From Nonomuraea sediminis (lineage in GTDB: Bacteria > Actinomycetota > Actinomycetes > Streptosporangiales > Streptosporangiaceae), in the NCBI RefSeq assembly GCF_018531495.1, contig NZ_JAHDTI010000002.1, positions 496,001 to 560,000 of the forward strand: a stretch of DNA of 64,000 nt, in the 5' to 3' direction. Numbering within the stretch: the stretch's first letter is position 1; each line of letters starts with the position of its first letter. Positions 33,584 through 42,477 of this stretch are shown in pieces. Position numbers and translations under genes: made by a program. The notes under the pieces were generated by a model. The model saw only the letters and a list, made by a program, of their open reading frames with translations. It had not been told where the DNA came from and did not search any database.

Positions 33584-35578
33584 TTACTTCCTGCCGGTGC
33601 GCAGCCGGCGGGTGGCCGCGAACAGCGTCGTCGAGGCGGCGAACATGGCGCCCAGGACCAGCGCGAACAGCGACGTCGAGTTCATCCCCGTGACGCCGGA
33701 CGGCTGGGCGGCGCTCATCAGGCCGAGGCCACCGACGGGCAAGGAGCCGGCGGCCGAGGTGACGGCACCGCCGACCGGGGTGGAGGCGACCAGCGAGGTC
33801 GCCGGGCCGAGCGCGTTCAGCGGGCTGGACTTGTCGGTGCCCTTGTCAGCGGCCTTGCCGGTCACCGCGGGAACCCTGCCGTGCTGGGCCGGGGTCGCGG
33901 GCTGGCCGGGCAGGCCCGGCAGCCCGGGCAGGGCGGGAAGCCCCAGCGAGCTGCCGAGGTCGCCCACCACGGGCAGCGAGGGCAGGCCGGAGCCGCGCAT
34001 CTGCTGAGTGACGTTGCCCACGTCCTTGAGCGGGCTCAGCGCCGGGACCACCGGCAGCGCGGGCAGCAGGCCGCCGCCCGCGTTGTAGTGCGCGAGCTTG
34101 CCGCTGTCGCGGGTCCAGCGGTCGTAGCCGTCGCCCCACTCGTCGTCCGGCTTGCCGACGTGCGATCCGCCCAGGCACCCGGCGGCGGCGTCACCCAGGA
34201 CGGCCACCGCGTTGCCGCAGACGTTCACCGGCGCGGTGATCGGAGCCACCACCTGGTTGCCGGCCAGAACCCCTGACCGGCCCGAGGTACGGTTGCCGCC
34301 GCCGCCCACGCCGTCCTTCGGCGAGACGCTGGCGCCACCCTTGCAGTGGGCCTCGGACAGGCCGAGCGCCGCCACCGCGTTGCCGCAGGCGTTGATCGGG
34401 GCCGTGATCGGCGCGATGACCTGGTTGCCCGAGCCGACGCCACTCTGGCCGGAGGTGTGGTTGCCGCCGGCGCCGTGGCCGCCGTTCTTGACCGAGACGC
34501 CGCCGCGGCATCCCGCGAAGGCCTTGCCGGCCACCGCGACCGCGTTGCCGCAGACGTTGATCGGCGCGGTGATCGGAGCGACGACCTGGTTGCCGCTCAG
34601 CACGCCCGACCTGCCGGAGGTGGTGTTGCCGCCGGCGCCGGAGCCGCCGCCGTGGTTCTCGACCGAGCTGCCGCCCTTGCACCCGGCGGGCGCGTTGCCG
34701 GCGGCGTTGCCGCAGGCGGTGATGGGCAGGCTGATCGGGGCGACGACCTGGTTGCCGCTGCCGGCACCGAAGCGCCCGTCGGTGTCGTTGCCGCGCGAGC
34801 CCATGCCGCCGCGGCCGTTCTGGTAGCCGTGGCCGGGGTGTCCCCCGCCGCCGCCGTTGGTGACCGAGGCGCCGCCCTTGCAGCCGGCGAAGGCCTCGCC
34901 GAAGACCGCGATCGCGTTGCCGCAGATGTTGATCGGACCGCTGATCGGCGCGATTACCTGGTTGCCGCCGAGGACGGAGCTCCTGCCGCTGGTGGTGTTG
35001 CCGCCGGCGCCGACGCCGGTGTTCTTGACCGAGGCGCCGCCCTTGCAGCCCGCGGTCGCGTTGCCGAAGATCGCCAGGGCGTTGCCGCAGGCGTTGATGG
35101 GAGCGCTGATCGGCGCGGTGACCTGGTTGCCGCCCAGCAGGCTGTAGTCGCCGTTGGTGCGGTTGCCGCCCGCGCCGCCCTTGCCGGAGTTCTTGACCGT
35201 CGCGCCGCCCTTGCAGCCGGCGTCGGAGCTGCCGAACAGCGACAGCGCGTTGCCACAGGCGTTGACCGGGGCGCTGATCGGGGCGTTGATCTGGTTGCCC
35301 CCGAGCACGCTGCTGTTGCCCGACGTCTTGCCGGGGATGCCGCCCTTCTGGGTGTTCTCGACCGACGCGCCGCCCTGCGAGGAGGCGTGCGACTGGCCGG
35401 CCGCGGCGACGGCATTGCCGCTGATGTCGATGGGAAGAGAGATCGGCAGGTTGACCTGGTTGCCGCCGCCCACGGAAGAGTTGCCCGAGGTGTCAGCGAA
35501 AGCGGTGCCGCTGCCGAAAGACATGACCGCTACGGCGAGCAGTGCCGCAGGGGCCGATGCCTTCGCCCACGTACGCAT
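33584..35578 (-). CDS. Long chaplin with eight chaplin domains
   Basis: 664 aa. Signal peptide MRTWAKASAPAALLAVAVMS...AFA. Eight chaplin repeats, each of the form GNQVxAPIxxPxNxCGNAxxxxGxxxAxCxGGxxV, separated by Gly/Asn-rich linkers; the first lacks both Cys, the fifth is shortened. A Pro/Leu-rich stalk (about 460-600) and a C-terminal membrane helix (LFALVLGAMFAASTTLFAA) with Arg-rich end (TRRLRTGRK) anchor it to the cell surface; I see no clear LAxTG sortase motif. Chaplins form amyloid-like hydrophobic coats on aerial hyphae and spores. Confidence 0.93.
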   Translation of the reverse strand: MRTWAKASAPAALLAVAVMSFGSGTAFADTSGNSSVGGGNQVNLPISLPIDISGNAVAAAGQSHASSQGGASVENTQKGGIPGKTSGNSSVLGGNQINAPISAPVNACGNALSLFGSSDAGCKGGATVKNSGKGGAGGNRTNGDYSLLGGNQVTAPISAPINACGNALAIFGNATAGCKGGASVKNTGVGAGGNTTSGRSSVLGGNQVIAPISGPINICGNAIAVFGEAFAGCKGGASVTNGGGGGHPGHGYQNGRGGMGSRGNDTDGRFGAGSGNQVVAPISLPITACGNAAGNAPAGCKGGSSVENHGGGSGAGGNTTSGRSGVLSGNQVVAPITAPINVCGNAVAVAGKAFAGCRGGVSVKNGGHGAGGNHTSGQSGVGSGNQVIAPITAPINACGNAVAALGLSEAHCKGGASVSPKDGVGGGGNRTSGRSGVLAGNQVVAPITAPVNVCGNAVAVLGDAAAGCLGGSHVGKPDDEWGDGYDRWTRDSGKLAHYNAGGGLLPALPVVPALSPLKDVGNVTQQMRGSGLPSLPVVGDLGSSLGLPALPGLPGLPGQPATPAQHGRVPAVTGKAADKGTDKSSPLNALGPATSLVASTPVGGAVTSAAGSLPVGGLGLMSAAQPSGVTGMNSTSLFALVLGAMFAASTTLFAATRRLRTGRK

Positions 35579-35772
35579 GATGAATGCTCCTAGTGGTTCT
35601 TGGGGGGATACCTGACAGTTCGCGGGCAGCCGAGGCCGAACGAGGTCGCATCAAGACCGCGCACAGCGGTGACCTCGGGGATTTCGCGAACCAGAGAGAC
35701 TGACGTGCTCACCCGCCGGCGGAGGGGATCAAGCCGCGCTCCGCCGCCCTGAAGGCAGGGTCCGTACGGGGG

Positions 35773-36360
35773 TCAGTCAGGTGAGAAGGAAGGGTCGTCC
35801 GCCGCTGTGCGGACGACGGGGGGAAGCACGCACGCCAGCGGGGCGCACTGAGCCTCGAGCCGCGGGTCGAACAGAGACCTCGCGACATCCCCCATACCGG
35901 GCCCGAACGGGCCGCTGCCACCGCCGTTGGGCACCAGTCCATTGGTGCCCAAGGTCTTGCCCGCGGTGGTGGGAACGGGCAGGGTCGGCTTCGACTGGCT
36001 GGTCAGCCCGTCGACCGTCATCCCCGCCATCGCCTCGGCGTTGTCCGGTGCCGAGGCCTTGCCGCCTGCCGTGGGGAAATCATCCATGATGGATCCGGCG
36101 ACGACGTGAGACGCGTCCGCAGTGGTTTCCGCGGACGCAGGAGACGCTGAGAGCATGCCGAAGAGAAACGCGAGCAGCCAACCGGCGGCCATCAGGACGC
36201 CTACCGCGACAGCCCGGACGATGATCCGACGAGCCCCGGCCGCGAACCGCGCCATCCGGGCGGCCCGATCGGTCATCGCCTCGTCTCCCAGGCCGGCCAC
36301 GGGCACGCGCCGAGCGGCCGGGGACATCGTCCCCAGCTGCTGCCTCGGCGTGCGTGCCAC
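35773..36360 (-). CDS. Single-pass membrane/secreted protein of unknown function
   Basis: 195 aa, GTG 36360 with AGGAGGT 5 bp upstream. A basic cytoplasmic N-terminus of about 45 residues, one membrane segment (AVAVGVLMAAGWLLAFLFGMLSASPASA), then a Pro/Gly/Asn-rich exterior with one Cys pair (AQCAPLACVLPP). Same strand as the chaplin, about 195 bp upstream, which hints at a cell-surface role. No family recognised. Confidence 0.7.
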   Translation of the reverse strand: MARTPRQQLGTMSPAARRVPVAGLGDEAMTDRAARMARFAAGARRIIVRAVAVGVLMAAGWLLAFLFGMLSASPASAETTADASHVVAGSIMDDFPTAGGKASAPDNAEAMAGMTVDGLTSQSKPTLPVPTTAGKTLGTNGLVPNGGGSGPFGPGMGDVARSLFDPRLEAQCAPLACVLPPVVRTAADDPSFSPD

Positions 36361-36467
36361 GTGACCTCCTGAGCTCCAGAACCGACCTCATGTGCGAGGC
36401 CGGTCCGTGGACTACCCCTCAACGGTCCGTAACCGTAGCAGCACTCAACGTTGCCGCAAGGGCTTTT

Positions 36468-37709
36468 TCAGCAGAGATCCAGGAACTGGTCAAGGACCCG
36501 CACCCCAAACCGGAGCGAATCGACCGGCACCCGCTCGTCCACCCCATGGAACATCCCAGAGAAGTCCAGATCCGCCGGCAGCCGCAGCGGCGCGAACCCG
36601 AATCCCTTGATCCCGAGCCTGCTGAAGGTTTTCAGGTCGGTCCCGCCCGACATCGTGTACGGCACGGCCGTACCCTCAGGGTCCTCGTTCCTCAGCGCCT
36701 GGACCATGGCGTTGACCAGCGGCCCTTCGAACCCGAACTCCAGCGCCACCTGGTGCTGCACGAACTCCCTGGTCACGTTGGGCCCGAGCAGTTCGTCCAG
36801 CGTGGCGAAGAACTCCTCTTCGAACCCCGGCAGGAACCGCCCGTCGATCACCGCCTCGGCCGTCTGCGGGATGACGTTCGTCTTGTAGCCCGCCTGCAGC
36901 ATCGTCGGGTTGACCGTGTTCCGCAGCGCCGCCCCGATCATGCGCTGCAGCGGCCCCAGGTCCACGCCCTCGGTCGCCTCCTGGAACTTGCGCATCGTCG
37001 GCGTCAGCCGTACAGGCCACTCATAGCGACCTACCCGGGCGACGGCCTCGGCGAGTTCGGTCACGGCGTTGTCGGTGTTCAGCATCGACCCGTGGCCGGC
37101 CCGCCCCTTCGCGGTCACCCGCATCCAGGCCATGCCCTTCTCCGCCGCCTCGATCAGATACAGCCGCCTGTTCCCGGTCGAGACCGAGAACCCGCCGACC
37201 TCCCCGATCGCCTCCGTCACGCCCTCGAAGTGCTCCGGATGCTTCTCGACCAGGAACTTGGCCCCGTAATCGCCCCCGGCCTCCTCGTCGGCCGTGAACA
37301 TCAGCACGACATCCCTGCCCGGCAGCCTGCCTTCACGGAGCCTTTGACGGACGACCGCGAGGATCATCGCGTCCATGTCCTTCATGTCGACGGCCCCGCG
37401 CCCCCACACGCACCCGTCGGCGATCTCCCCGCTCAGCGGATGTTGCGTCCAGTCCCCCGCGTCGAACGGCACGACATCCAGATGCCCGTGCAGCAGCAGA
37501 GCCGGTTTGCCGGGATCTGTCCCCTGGACACGCGCGACCACGTTGGCCCGCCTGTCGTCACTCTCCAGAATCGTCGCCTCGAGCCCCACCTCGGCCAGCT
37601 TCTCTGCGACGTACTCGGCCGCGACCCGCTCACCGGGCCCGGCGTTGTCGCCCGCATTGGTCGAGTCGATCCTGATCAGGTCCCGGCAAAGCTCGACGAC
37701 CTCGTCCAT
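36468..37709 (-). CDS. M20-family metallopeptidase
   Basis: 413 aa. Zinc-binding landmarks of M20/M25/M40 enzymes: LLLHGHLDVVPFD (His and Asp), WGRGAVDMKDMDA (bridging Asp), FTADEEAGGDYGAK (catalytic Glu and ligand), SGGTDLKTF, and the final His in MFHGVDERVPVDSL. The central dimerisation domain begins around AAEKGMAWMRVTAKGRAGHGS. It hydrolyses an amide in a small peptide or N-acyl amino acid in the cytoplasm. Monocistronic. Confidence 0.93.
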   Translation of the reverse strand: MDEVVELCRDLIRIDSTNAGDNAGPGERVAAEYVAEKLAEVGLEATILESDDRRANVVARVQGTDPGKPALLLHGHLDVVPFDAGDWTQHPLSGEIADGCVWGRGAVDMKDMDAMILAVVRQRLREGRLPGRDVVLMFTADEEAGGDYGAKFLVEKHPEHFEGVTEAIGEVGGFSVSTGNRRLYLIEAAEKGMAWMRVTAKGRAGHGSMLNTDNAVTELAEAVARVGRYEWPVRLTPTMRKFQEATEGVDLGPLQRMIGAALRNTVNPTMLQAGYKTNVIPQTAEAVIDGRFLPGFEEEFFATLDELLGPNVTREFVQHQVALEFGFEGPLVNAMVQALRNEDPEGTAVPYTMSGGTDLKTFSRLGIKGFGFAPLRLPADLDFSGMFHGVDERVPVDSLRFGVRVLDQFLDLC

Positions 37710-37839
37710 CTCGGCTCCTCACTCGCGCGTACGGCATGCTCCACCATCGTCTCCCCGGAAAGCTGGTATGACGCACCCCTCAGAGTTTGCTAACCTTGCT
37801 TCGCCGACGCGGGATGACGGTCCCGCGTGCAGGCACCAA

Positions 37840-37925
37840 GTCCGGGTGGCGGAATAGGCAGACGCGCTAGCTTGAGGTGCTAGTGCCCAGTGATGGGCAT
37901 GGGGGTTCAAGTCCCCCCTCGGACA
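37840..37925 (+). tRNA. tRNA-Leu(GAG)
   Basis: Class II cloverleaf: acceptor GTCCGGG pairing CTCGGAC, anticodon stem CTAGC/GCTAG with loop TTGAGGT (GAG), long variable arm GTGCCCAGTGATGGGCAT, T-arm GGGGGTTCAAGTCCCCC. CCA is not encoded. It is the anchor of the integration mosaic that follows. Confidence 0.95.
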
Positions 37926-38600
37926 CAGACTCGTACCCGATGGAGTCCTGGTTTCTCTTCGCAGAGACCAGGACTTCTTGCTTTGAGGGGTCGAAGAGCA
38001 GCTCTATCCCAATATCGGCGTAGATCTTCGCCTTGCGGGCCGGATCCGCGTTCCGGAGCACCTTCACCTTGTCGCCCAGCTCACGTAGCGCAGCGGCAAG
38101 GGCATCGCGATCAAAGGTGCGAGTTTGAGCGACCGGCAGACGATCGAGCCGACGTTGGAACCCGGCCTTCCGAGACTGTTCCTCCTTCATCCATCCCGCT
38201 ACGACGACTGGATCAGCCCCGGCATCCAGCGCAGCTCGGTACTGGTCGAGCTTCCGGTCCGTCTCCGCCAGCTGGCGCTCAAGGGAGGCTCTCTCATGGT
38301 CTGTCGCCATTGGGACCTCGTAACGTTGAGCAAGGAGGTCCACAGTGCGATCGATGTTCCAGGGCGTGAACAGCCGGCCCAGCCATTTCTCAAGCTCCGG
38401 GGCGATGGCACCCTCACGTAGATACACGTTGCGTGGATGAGCAACGCGGTTCGCGAGCGCGTACTCCTGAGGAAAGCGGCACCGGTAGTACGGCATGCCG
38501 TTGTTCCACTCGCCCTGCATCCTGCGCAGGCAGATCCCGCAGCGCAGCAAACTGCGGAACTGGTACACGGCGCGGCGCGCCGCCGTACGCCCCGCGCCGG
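37926..38600 (-). pseudogene. Large serine recombinase, C-terminal remnant (copy A)
   Basis: A minus-strand frame with the recombinase zinc-ribbon YQFRSLLRCGICLRRMQG...YYRCRFPQEYA, then a coiled-coil end (ASLERQLAETDRKLDQYRAALDAG...DRDALAAALRELGDKVKVL...LLFDPSKQEVLVSAKR). The resolvase catalytic domain (Ser nucleophile) and recombinase domain are missing; upstream sequence becomes low-complexity Arg/Ala. The frame runs into the tRNA-Leu complement, so its own stop is lost. About 60-70 % alike to copy C at 47393. Confidence 0.85.
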
Positions 38601-38756
38601 CGCCCTCGCGCCGCGCTGCGGCCTGGGGGCCGGTCACGGCGCGAGCGCCGCGCGGGGCATCGCCGCAACACGGCGTCGCCGTACCCAGAGAGCCCCGCCG
38701 ACCCGAGCGCCACGCCACCGCGAGACCTTGCTCTCACGCGGTGCGATCATGGCCGG

Positions 38757-39077
38757 GTGATCGACGTAACGTTAGGCGAGTCCGACGATCCGAACGTCGT
38801 GCTCAAGCTCCAAGCCGAGGCATGGGAGCTGAACATCTGGGCCCCCATCACCGAATTGGCACGGCTACGTGACATCAGAAACGCTGACTGGAACAGCCGC
38901 CGCTCACTCCAGATCGGCGTCTGCGCCAACGCCTCCGTGCACTGGGCCGTCAATGGCGAACAGGCGCACATCCTCGTCGGTCAGGACGACGAGACATGGG
39001 ATCTTGGAGTGACGATCCCATTGTCAACCGTCGATGAGATCGTTTCCGAAGTCGAACAGTTCCAGCCAGAGTCATAG
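38757..39077 (+). CDS. Hypothetical protein, 106 aa
   Basis: GTG start (VIDVTLGESDDPNVVLKLQAE); the body has well-formed alternating strands and helices (WELNIWAPITELARL, HWAVNGEQAHILVGQDDETWDLGVTIPL) and is acidic. Base composition is less GC-biased than the backbone genes. No known domain; possibly a small immunity- or accessory-type protein of the mosaic. Weak RBS. Confidence 0.6.
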   Translation: MIDVTLGESDDPNVVLKLQAEAWELNIWAPITELARLRDIRNADWNSRRSLQIGVCANASVHWAVNGEQAHILVGQDDETWDLGVTIPLSTVDEIVSEVEQFQPES

Positions 39078-39130
39078 GGTTCCCGCCGTAACCCCTGCAC
39101 CCGCCGCCCGATTGTCCGGGGCAGACGGAA

Positions 39131-39225
39131 CCTGTCAAGGATGGCTGTGCGGGCAGGACAACCGCTGAACACGGAATGTCACTGGCTGAGGGAACACGCG
39201 AAGCCATCCTTGACAGAACCCGTCT
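39131..39225. repeat. 15-bp perfect inverted repeat
   Basis: CTGTCAAGGATGGCT (39131-39145) and AGCCATCCTTGACAG (39211-39225), 65 bp apart, between the hypothetical gene and the tRNA-Gly att region. Possible recombination site, small element or hairpin. Confidence 0.6.
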
Positions 39226-39419
39226 GACAGTCCCGGAGGGGGCAGCTAGCGGGAGCAGGGAGGAAGTGGCGCATTGAGCGAGCTCCCCGTGGACCAACGA
39301 AGCGTGCCCGCTACGTGCCCGTAAGGGGAGCGATCAAGGGGAACTCACGGGGAATCACGGGTTCTCGGACCGCTCCTCCCCAGGTCAGCGTATCGCCAGG
39401 TCAGCCACCAAGATCATGA

Positions 39420-39466
39420 GAGTTCCCAAGCTGACAGCGCGGGTTCGATTCCCGTCACCCGCTCCA
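39420..39466 (+). repeat. 3' half of tRNA-Gly(CCC) as att remnant
   Basis: From anticodon loop TTCCCAA through GCTGA, T-arm GCGGG-TTCGATT-CCCGT, acceptor CACCCGC and TCCA. The 5' half of the tRNA is not in the window. The first 18 bp (GAGTTCCCAAGCTGACAG) recur at 40817-40834. A terminator-like AAGGCCC/GGGCCTT pair follows at 39474-39502. Confidence 0.85.
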
Positions 39467-39746
39467 CACACAAAGGCCCAGGTCAGAGGACGATTCCCGA
39501 TCCGGGCCTTGATTGTTTCCAGAGCTGTTTGATCTTCTTGGGACATTAGCGGGCCATTACTGTGGTCTAACGCGCCCTTCGCCTGTGGCGACCGTCCATC
39601 GCTGTCCGTCAGTGTCCGTGTTCGTCCGCGCACGTTGTCACCCAGTTGGACACAGTGATCGTCGCGTCTCTCGGTCTCGCAGACGTCGCCGTAGATCATC
39701 CGGCACGAGGTTCAGCGATCAAGAGTTGGAGAGATATGTTCCTTAT

Positions 39747-40160
39747 GTGTCGGCGATCTCTAGCGTGCTCTCTACCACAGCGATCTCTTTCCTTGCGGCC
39801 TACACCCTGTGGCTAGTGCTCACCAATCTGCCTCGTCGAGGCTACGCCAGTTCGTTCAAGGATGCCGATCACGCGGGTGTGGTTCTCTATTGGCGGCCCG
39901 GCTGTCGCTTCTGTATGCGGCTCCGCCTCCGCCTGCGCTTCACTCGCTTGAGCTACCACGAGATCAACATATGGAAAGATCAGGAAGCGGCACGATTCGT
40001 CCGTTCTGTGGCAGGCGGGAACGAAACGGTTCCGACCGTAATCGTGGCCGGCCGAGCTATGGTGAACCCGTCGCTCCAGCAGTTGATCGACGCTGTCAAA
40101 GTATCCGCGCCGCAGCTCCTGCCTGCCGAGGATGGCAGAAAGAAGCCGCCGCAGCCCTGA
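39747..40160 (+). CDS. Membrane-anchored glutaredoxin/mycoredoxin-like protein
   Basis: About 137 aa from GTG 39747 (TTG 39726 also possible; no clear RBS for either). One N-terminal membrane segment (AISFLAAYTLWLVLTNL) and a glutaredoxin fold: VVLYWRPGCRFCMRLR with redox CxxC, YHEINIWKD, and the substrate-binding TVPTV (cis-Pro) in NETVPTVIVAGRAMVNPS. It probably reduces disulfides or mycothiol mixed disulfides near the membrane. It lies between the two tRNA-Gly att copies. Confidence 0.75.
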   Translation: MSAISSVLSTTAISFLAAYTLWLVLTNLPRRGYASSFKDADHAGVVLYWRPGCRFCMRLRLRLRFTRLSYHEINIWKDQEAARFVRSVAGGNETVPTVIVAGRAMVNPSLQQLIDAVKVSAPQLLPAEDGRKKPPQP

Positions 40161-40187
40161 CTCTCCTAGCTACAGCACCTCTGTGGA

Positions 40188-40470
40188 TCATCCTGCGGGC
40201 ATCTCGTCGGCGACGTCCCGCGCCTGGAGCTGCTTGTTGATCGCATCCGTGATCGCCTTGTCCGCCCCGCGCGCGGCGTGCTGGTAGATCATGGCGGCCC
40301 TTACGTTGTCGTGTCCCATCCGAGCCATCAGATCCTTGAGGCCTGCGCCGGACTCGGCGGCGAGCATGTTGCCGGTGTGGCGAAGATCGTGAAGGTGCAG
40401 GCCGGGCATGCCCATGTCCTTGACCACATCCACCCAGCGACTACGGGTGTTGAAGCCACTGCGCCGAAGC
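40188..40470 (-). pseudogene. Tyrosine integrase, C-terminal remnant
   Basis: The frame RSRWVDVVKDMGMPGLHLHDLRHTGNMLAAESGAGLKDLMARMGHDNVRAAMIYQH split over the catalytic C-terminus: HDLRHT (Arg II), MGHDN (His), and Tyr in AAMIYQHA. About 95 residues of the family remain; upstream DNA is unrelated. It lies within the tRNA-Gly att interval. Confidence 0.85.
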
Positions 40471-40474
40471 GGGT

Positions 40475-40663
40475 GTGCGGTTACGTCGTCTCCTGCTTGA
40501 GATCGCCGATGATCCTTATGAGGGTTTCCGCTTACGGGCCCGGTACCTCCTGTGGTTGTTAGACCACCCTGAGGCGCCCAAGCCCAAAGTAAGCCAATGG
40601 AAGGCGTGGTTGAGAAGTCGGGAAGCCGATCCGGTGTCCGAAAGAGCCGAACCTGTCGCCTGA
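40475..40663 (+). other. Possible C-terminal fragment of an unknown gene
   Basis: Plus-strand frame RYLLWLLDHPEAPKPKVSQWKAWLRSREADP ends at 40663, directly before att-arm-like repeats (GTGCCCGTTGCGTGCCCGT). It looks protein-like but has no start or family. It may be a remnant. Confidence 0.3.
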
Positions 40664-40816
40664 GCACGACGAGGAAGGAGAGGCTCCCTGTCCCCCACGT
40701 GCCCGTTGCGTGCCCGTCAGGAGGGTGACTAAGGGAGACTCGCGGGGAATCACGGTCACTCGACCAGCATCTGTCCAGGTCAGCGTTTCCCCTGCTCAGA
40801 GGACATAATCTTGAAA

Positions 40817-40834
40817 GAGTTCCCAAGCTGACAG
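40817..40834 (+). repeat. Second copy of the tRNA-Gly anticodon-loop att core
   Basis: GAGTTCCCAAGCTGACAG, identical to 39420-39437. Both copies are preceded by similar left arms containing doubled GTGCCCG boxes, GGGGAATCACGG and CCAGGTCAGCG. Confidence 0.85.
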
Positions 40835-40911
40835 TGCACGTAGGCCGCTGCTACCACCTCAGGTGGCGACCTTCACGCGCGTGGAGTCCTGGCAGCTCAA
40901 GTGATCGGGGA

Positions 40912-40935
40912 GCGGTTCAATTCGCCCCTCGGACA
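40912..40935 (+). repeat. tRNA-Leu 3'-end-like att remnant (copy B)
   Basis: GCGGTTCAATTCGCCCCTCGGACA resembles the T-arm/acceptor end of tRNA-Leu(GAG) at 37902-37925 (same TTCAA loop and CCCTCGGACA end). It marks the start of the SRPBCC cassette region. Confidence 0.7.
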
Positions 40936-41147
40936 AATCCTCCCCGACGGGGGACGAGAGCAGGGGATGGTTCAGGCCGCCCTGGCCAATTTCCAGGGCA
41001 GCCCGAACACGCTTTCTCTATGCCTGCGGAAGGTCCCAGCGGGGCTGTGAGGCGTGTGTCTCCCAACAGATCCTGCAACCGATGGTTGCGTCTCAGGGGC
41101 ACCGAGTCTAAAGTGCAACTAGTGGTTGCTGATCGGAGGAGAGGGTC

Positions 41148-41609
41148 ATGGAGTACGGCACCATCGCGCGTGAGATCCACATCGACGCCGCGCCCGATGT
41201 GGTCTACGAGGTCATCACGAAGCCTGAGCACATCGCGCAATGGTGGGGCTTTGACGCGTCGTTCCCGGCAGTGCCGGGCGGTGCCGGGCGGATGACCAAG
41301 CAGCGGCGGGACGGGACCGGCACGCTCGTCGTGCCGATCCACGTCGTCGAGGCGGACGCGCCGCGACGGTTCGTCTTCCGCTGGGTTCATCCACAGGACC
41401 GGCCGGCGACCTCGCAGAACTCGTTGCTCGTGACGTTCGAACTGGTGCCTGCCGACGGTGGGACGCTGTTGCGCTTGACCGAGGCCGGCTTCCGGGAGAT
41501 CGGCTGGGAGGCCGCACAGCTCGAGGCGCATTACCGCAGCCACTGTGCCGGCTGGGACCAGCACCTGCCGAACCTGGCGGCGTACGCGGCGGGCTTGGTG
41601 CGGTCGTGA
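41148..41609 (+). CDS. SRPBCC / AHSA1-domain protein
   Basis: 153 aa, ATG with GGAGGAGAGGG upstream. Family landmarks: REIHIDAAPDVVYEVITKPEHIAQWWG, LVTFELVPADGGTLLRLTEAGF, and SHCAGWDQHLPNLAAY. START-like small-molecule-binding fold, AHSA1 group. Overlaps the ArsR gene by 4 bp. Such SRPBCC-ArsR pairs are frequent in actinobacteria; the ligand is unknown. Confidence 0.92.
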   Translation: MEYGTIAREIHIDAAPDVVYEVITKPEHIAQWWGFDASFPAVPGGAGRMTKQRRDGTGTLVVPIHVVEADAPRRFVFRWVHPQDRPATSQNSLLVTFELVPADGGTLLRLTEAGFREIGWEAAQLEAHYRSHCAGWDQHLPNLAAYAAGLVRS

Positions 41610-41950
41610 CCCCGACGATCGACGACAGGCTGTGGGCGGCTATCGGCGACCCGACCCGGCGTCGCCTGCTGGACCTGCTGCTCGTCGACGGCTCCGGCAC
41701 GGCGACGAGTCTGAGTGTCCTCCTGCCGGTGACGCGCCAAGCGGTCGCAAAGCACCTTGGTGTCCTGGAGCGCGCCGAACTGGTCGTGCCCCGCAAGCAC
41801 GGCCGCGAGGTGCATTACGTCGTCAACGAAGCGCAGTTCTCCCGCGCCGTCGAGCAACTGGCCTCGGTCGGCGCGGCATGGGACGCACGCCTGCGTCGCA
41901 TCAAGACGATCGCCGAGTCGATCCAGGCGCTGCGGCCGAAAACCGAGTAG
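41606..41950 (+). CDS. ArsR-family transcriptional regulator
   Basis: 114 aa, GTG start overlapping the upstream stop. Winged helix: LWAAIGDPTRRRLLDLLLVDGSGTATSLSVLLPVTRQAVAKHLGVLERAELV, then REVHYVVNEA wing. No Cys metal site, so not a metal sensor of the SmtB type. It probably regulates its own SRPBCC operon. Confidence 0.92.
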   Translation: MTPTIDDRLWAAIGDPTRRRLLDLLLVDGSGTATSLSVLLPVTRQAVAKHLGVLERAELVVPRKHGREVHYVVNEAQFSRAVEQLASVGAAWDARLRRIKTIAESIQALRPKTE

Positions 41951-41997
41951 CCCGATCACCACGAGTGAAACGGGCCGGAATGAAAGGAGCCAATCCA

Positions 41998-42477
41998 TTG
42001 ACGAACACCAAGGCCAACGAGGACTACCAGAAGACGATTCATGTGCGCGCACACCCTGACAAGCTGTTCGACGCCCTCACGACCCCCTCCGGCCTGGCCG
42101 CTTGGTGGACAGATGTCATGGGATCTGGCGACACCGGCGGCGAACTCCGGTTCTCCTTCGATCCTCCCGAACCGTGCGTGATGCAGGTCGATCAGGCGAC
42201 GCGACCGTTTTCGGTGCAATGGACCGTCACCTCCTGCGATTTTCTCCCCGACTGGGTCGGCACGCGTCCGACCTTCACCATCACCCCGGTCGGTGGCGGC
42301 GCTTCCGAACTGCGGTTCCGCCACCAGGGCCTGAGCCAGGAGCTGGAGTGCATCGAGCTGTGCACGCGCGGCTGGGATCACTTTCTCGAGAGTTTGCGTC
42401 AGTACGTCGAGGCCGGCCGCGGGATGCCGTTCGGCAGCAGCGCGGACAACGCCCGCCGCCTGCAGGAGCGTGCATGA
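41998..42477 (+). CDS. Second SRPBCC-domain protein
   Basis: 159 aa from TTG 41998, which has AAAGGAG 9 bp upstream; ATG 41980 overlaps that box and is less likely. YQKTIHVRAHPDKLFDALTTPSGLAAWWTDVMGSGD, LRFRHQGLSQELECIELCTRGWDHFLESLRQYVE. Same family as the gene at 41148 but only distantly alike. Overlaps the VOC gene by 4 bp. Confidence 0.88.
   Translation: MTNTKANEDYQKTIHVRAHPDKLFDALTTPSGLAAWWTDVMGSGDTGGELRFSFDPPEPCVMQVDQATRPFSVQWTVTSCDFLPDWVGTRPTFTITPVGGGASELRFRHQGLSQELECIELCTRGWDHFLESLRQYVEAGRGMPFGSSADNARRLQERA

Noticed and set aside
41545..42477. Longer upstream extension of the second SRPBCC gene across the ArsR gene
   Set aside because: It would overlap the recognised ArsR coding sequence; a TTG with an AAAGGAG box at 41998 gives a normal family length.
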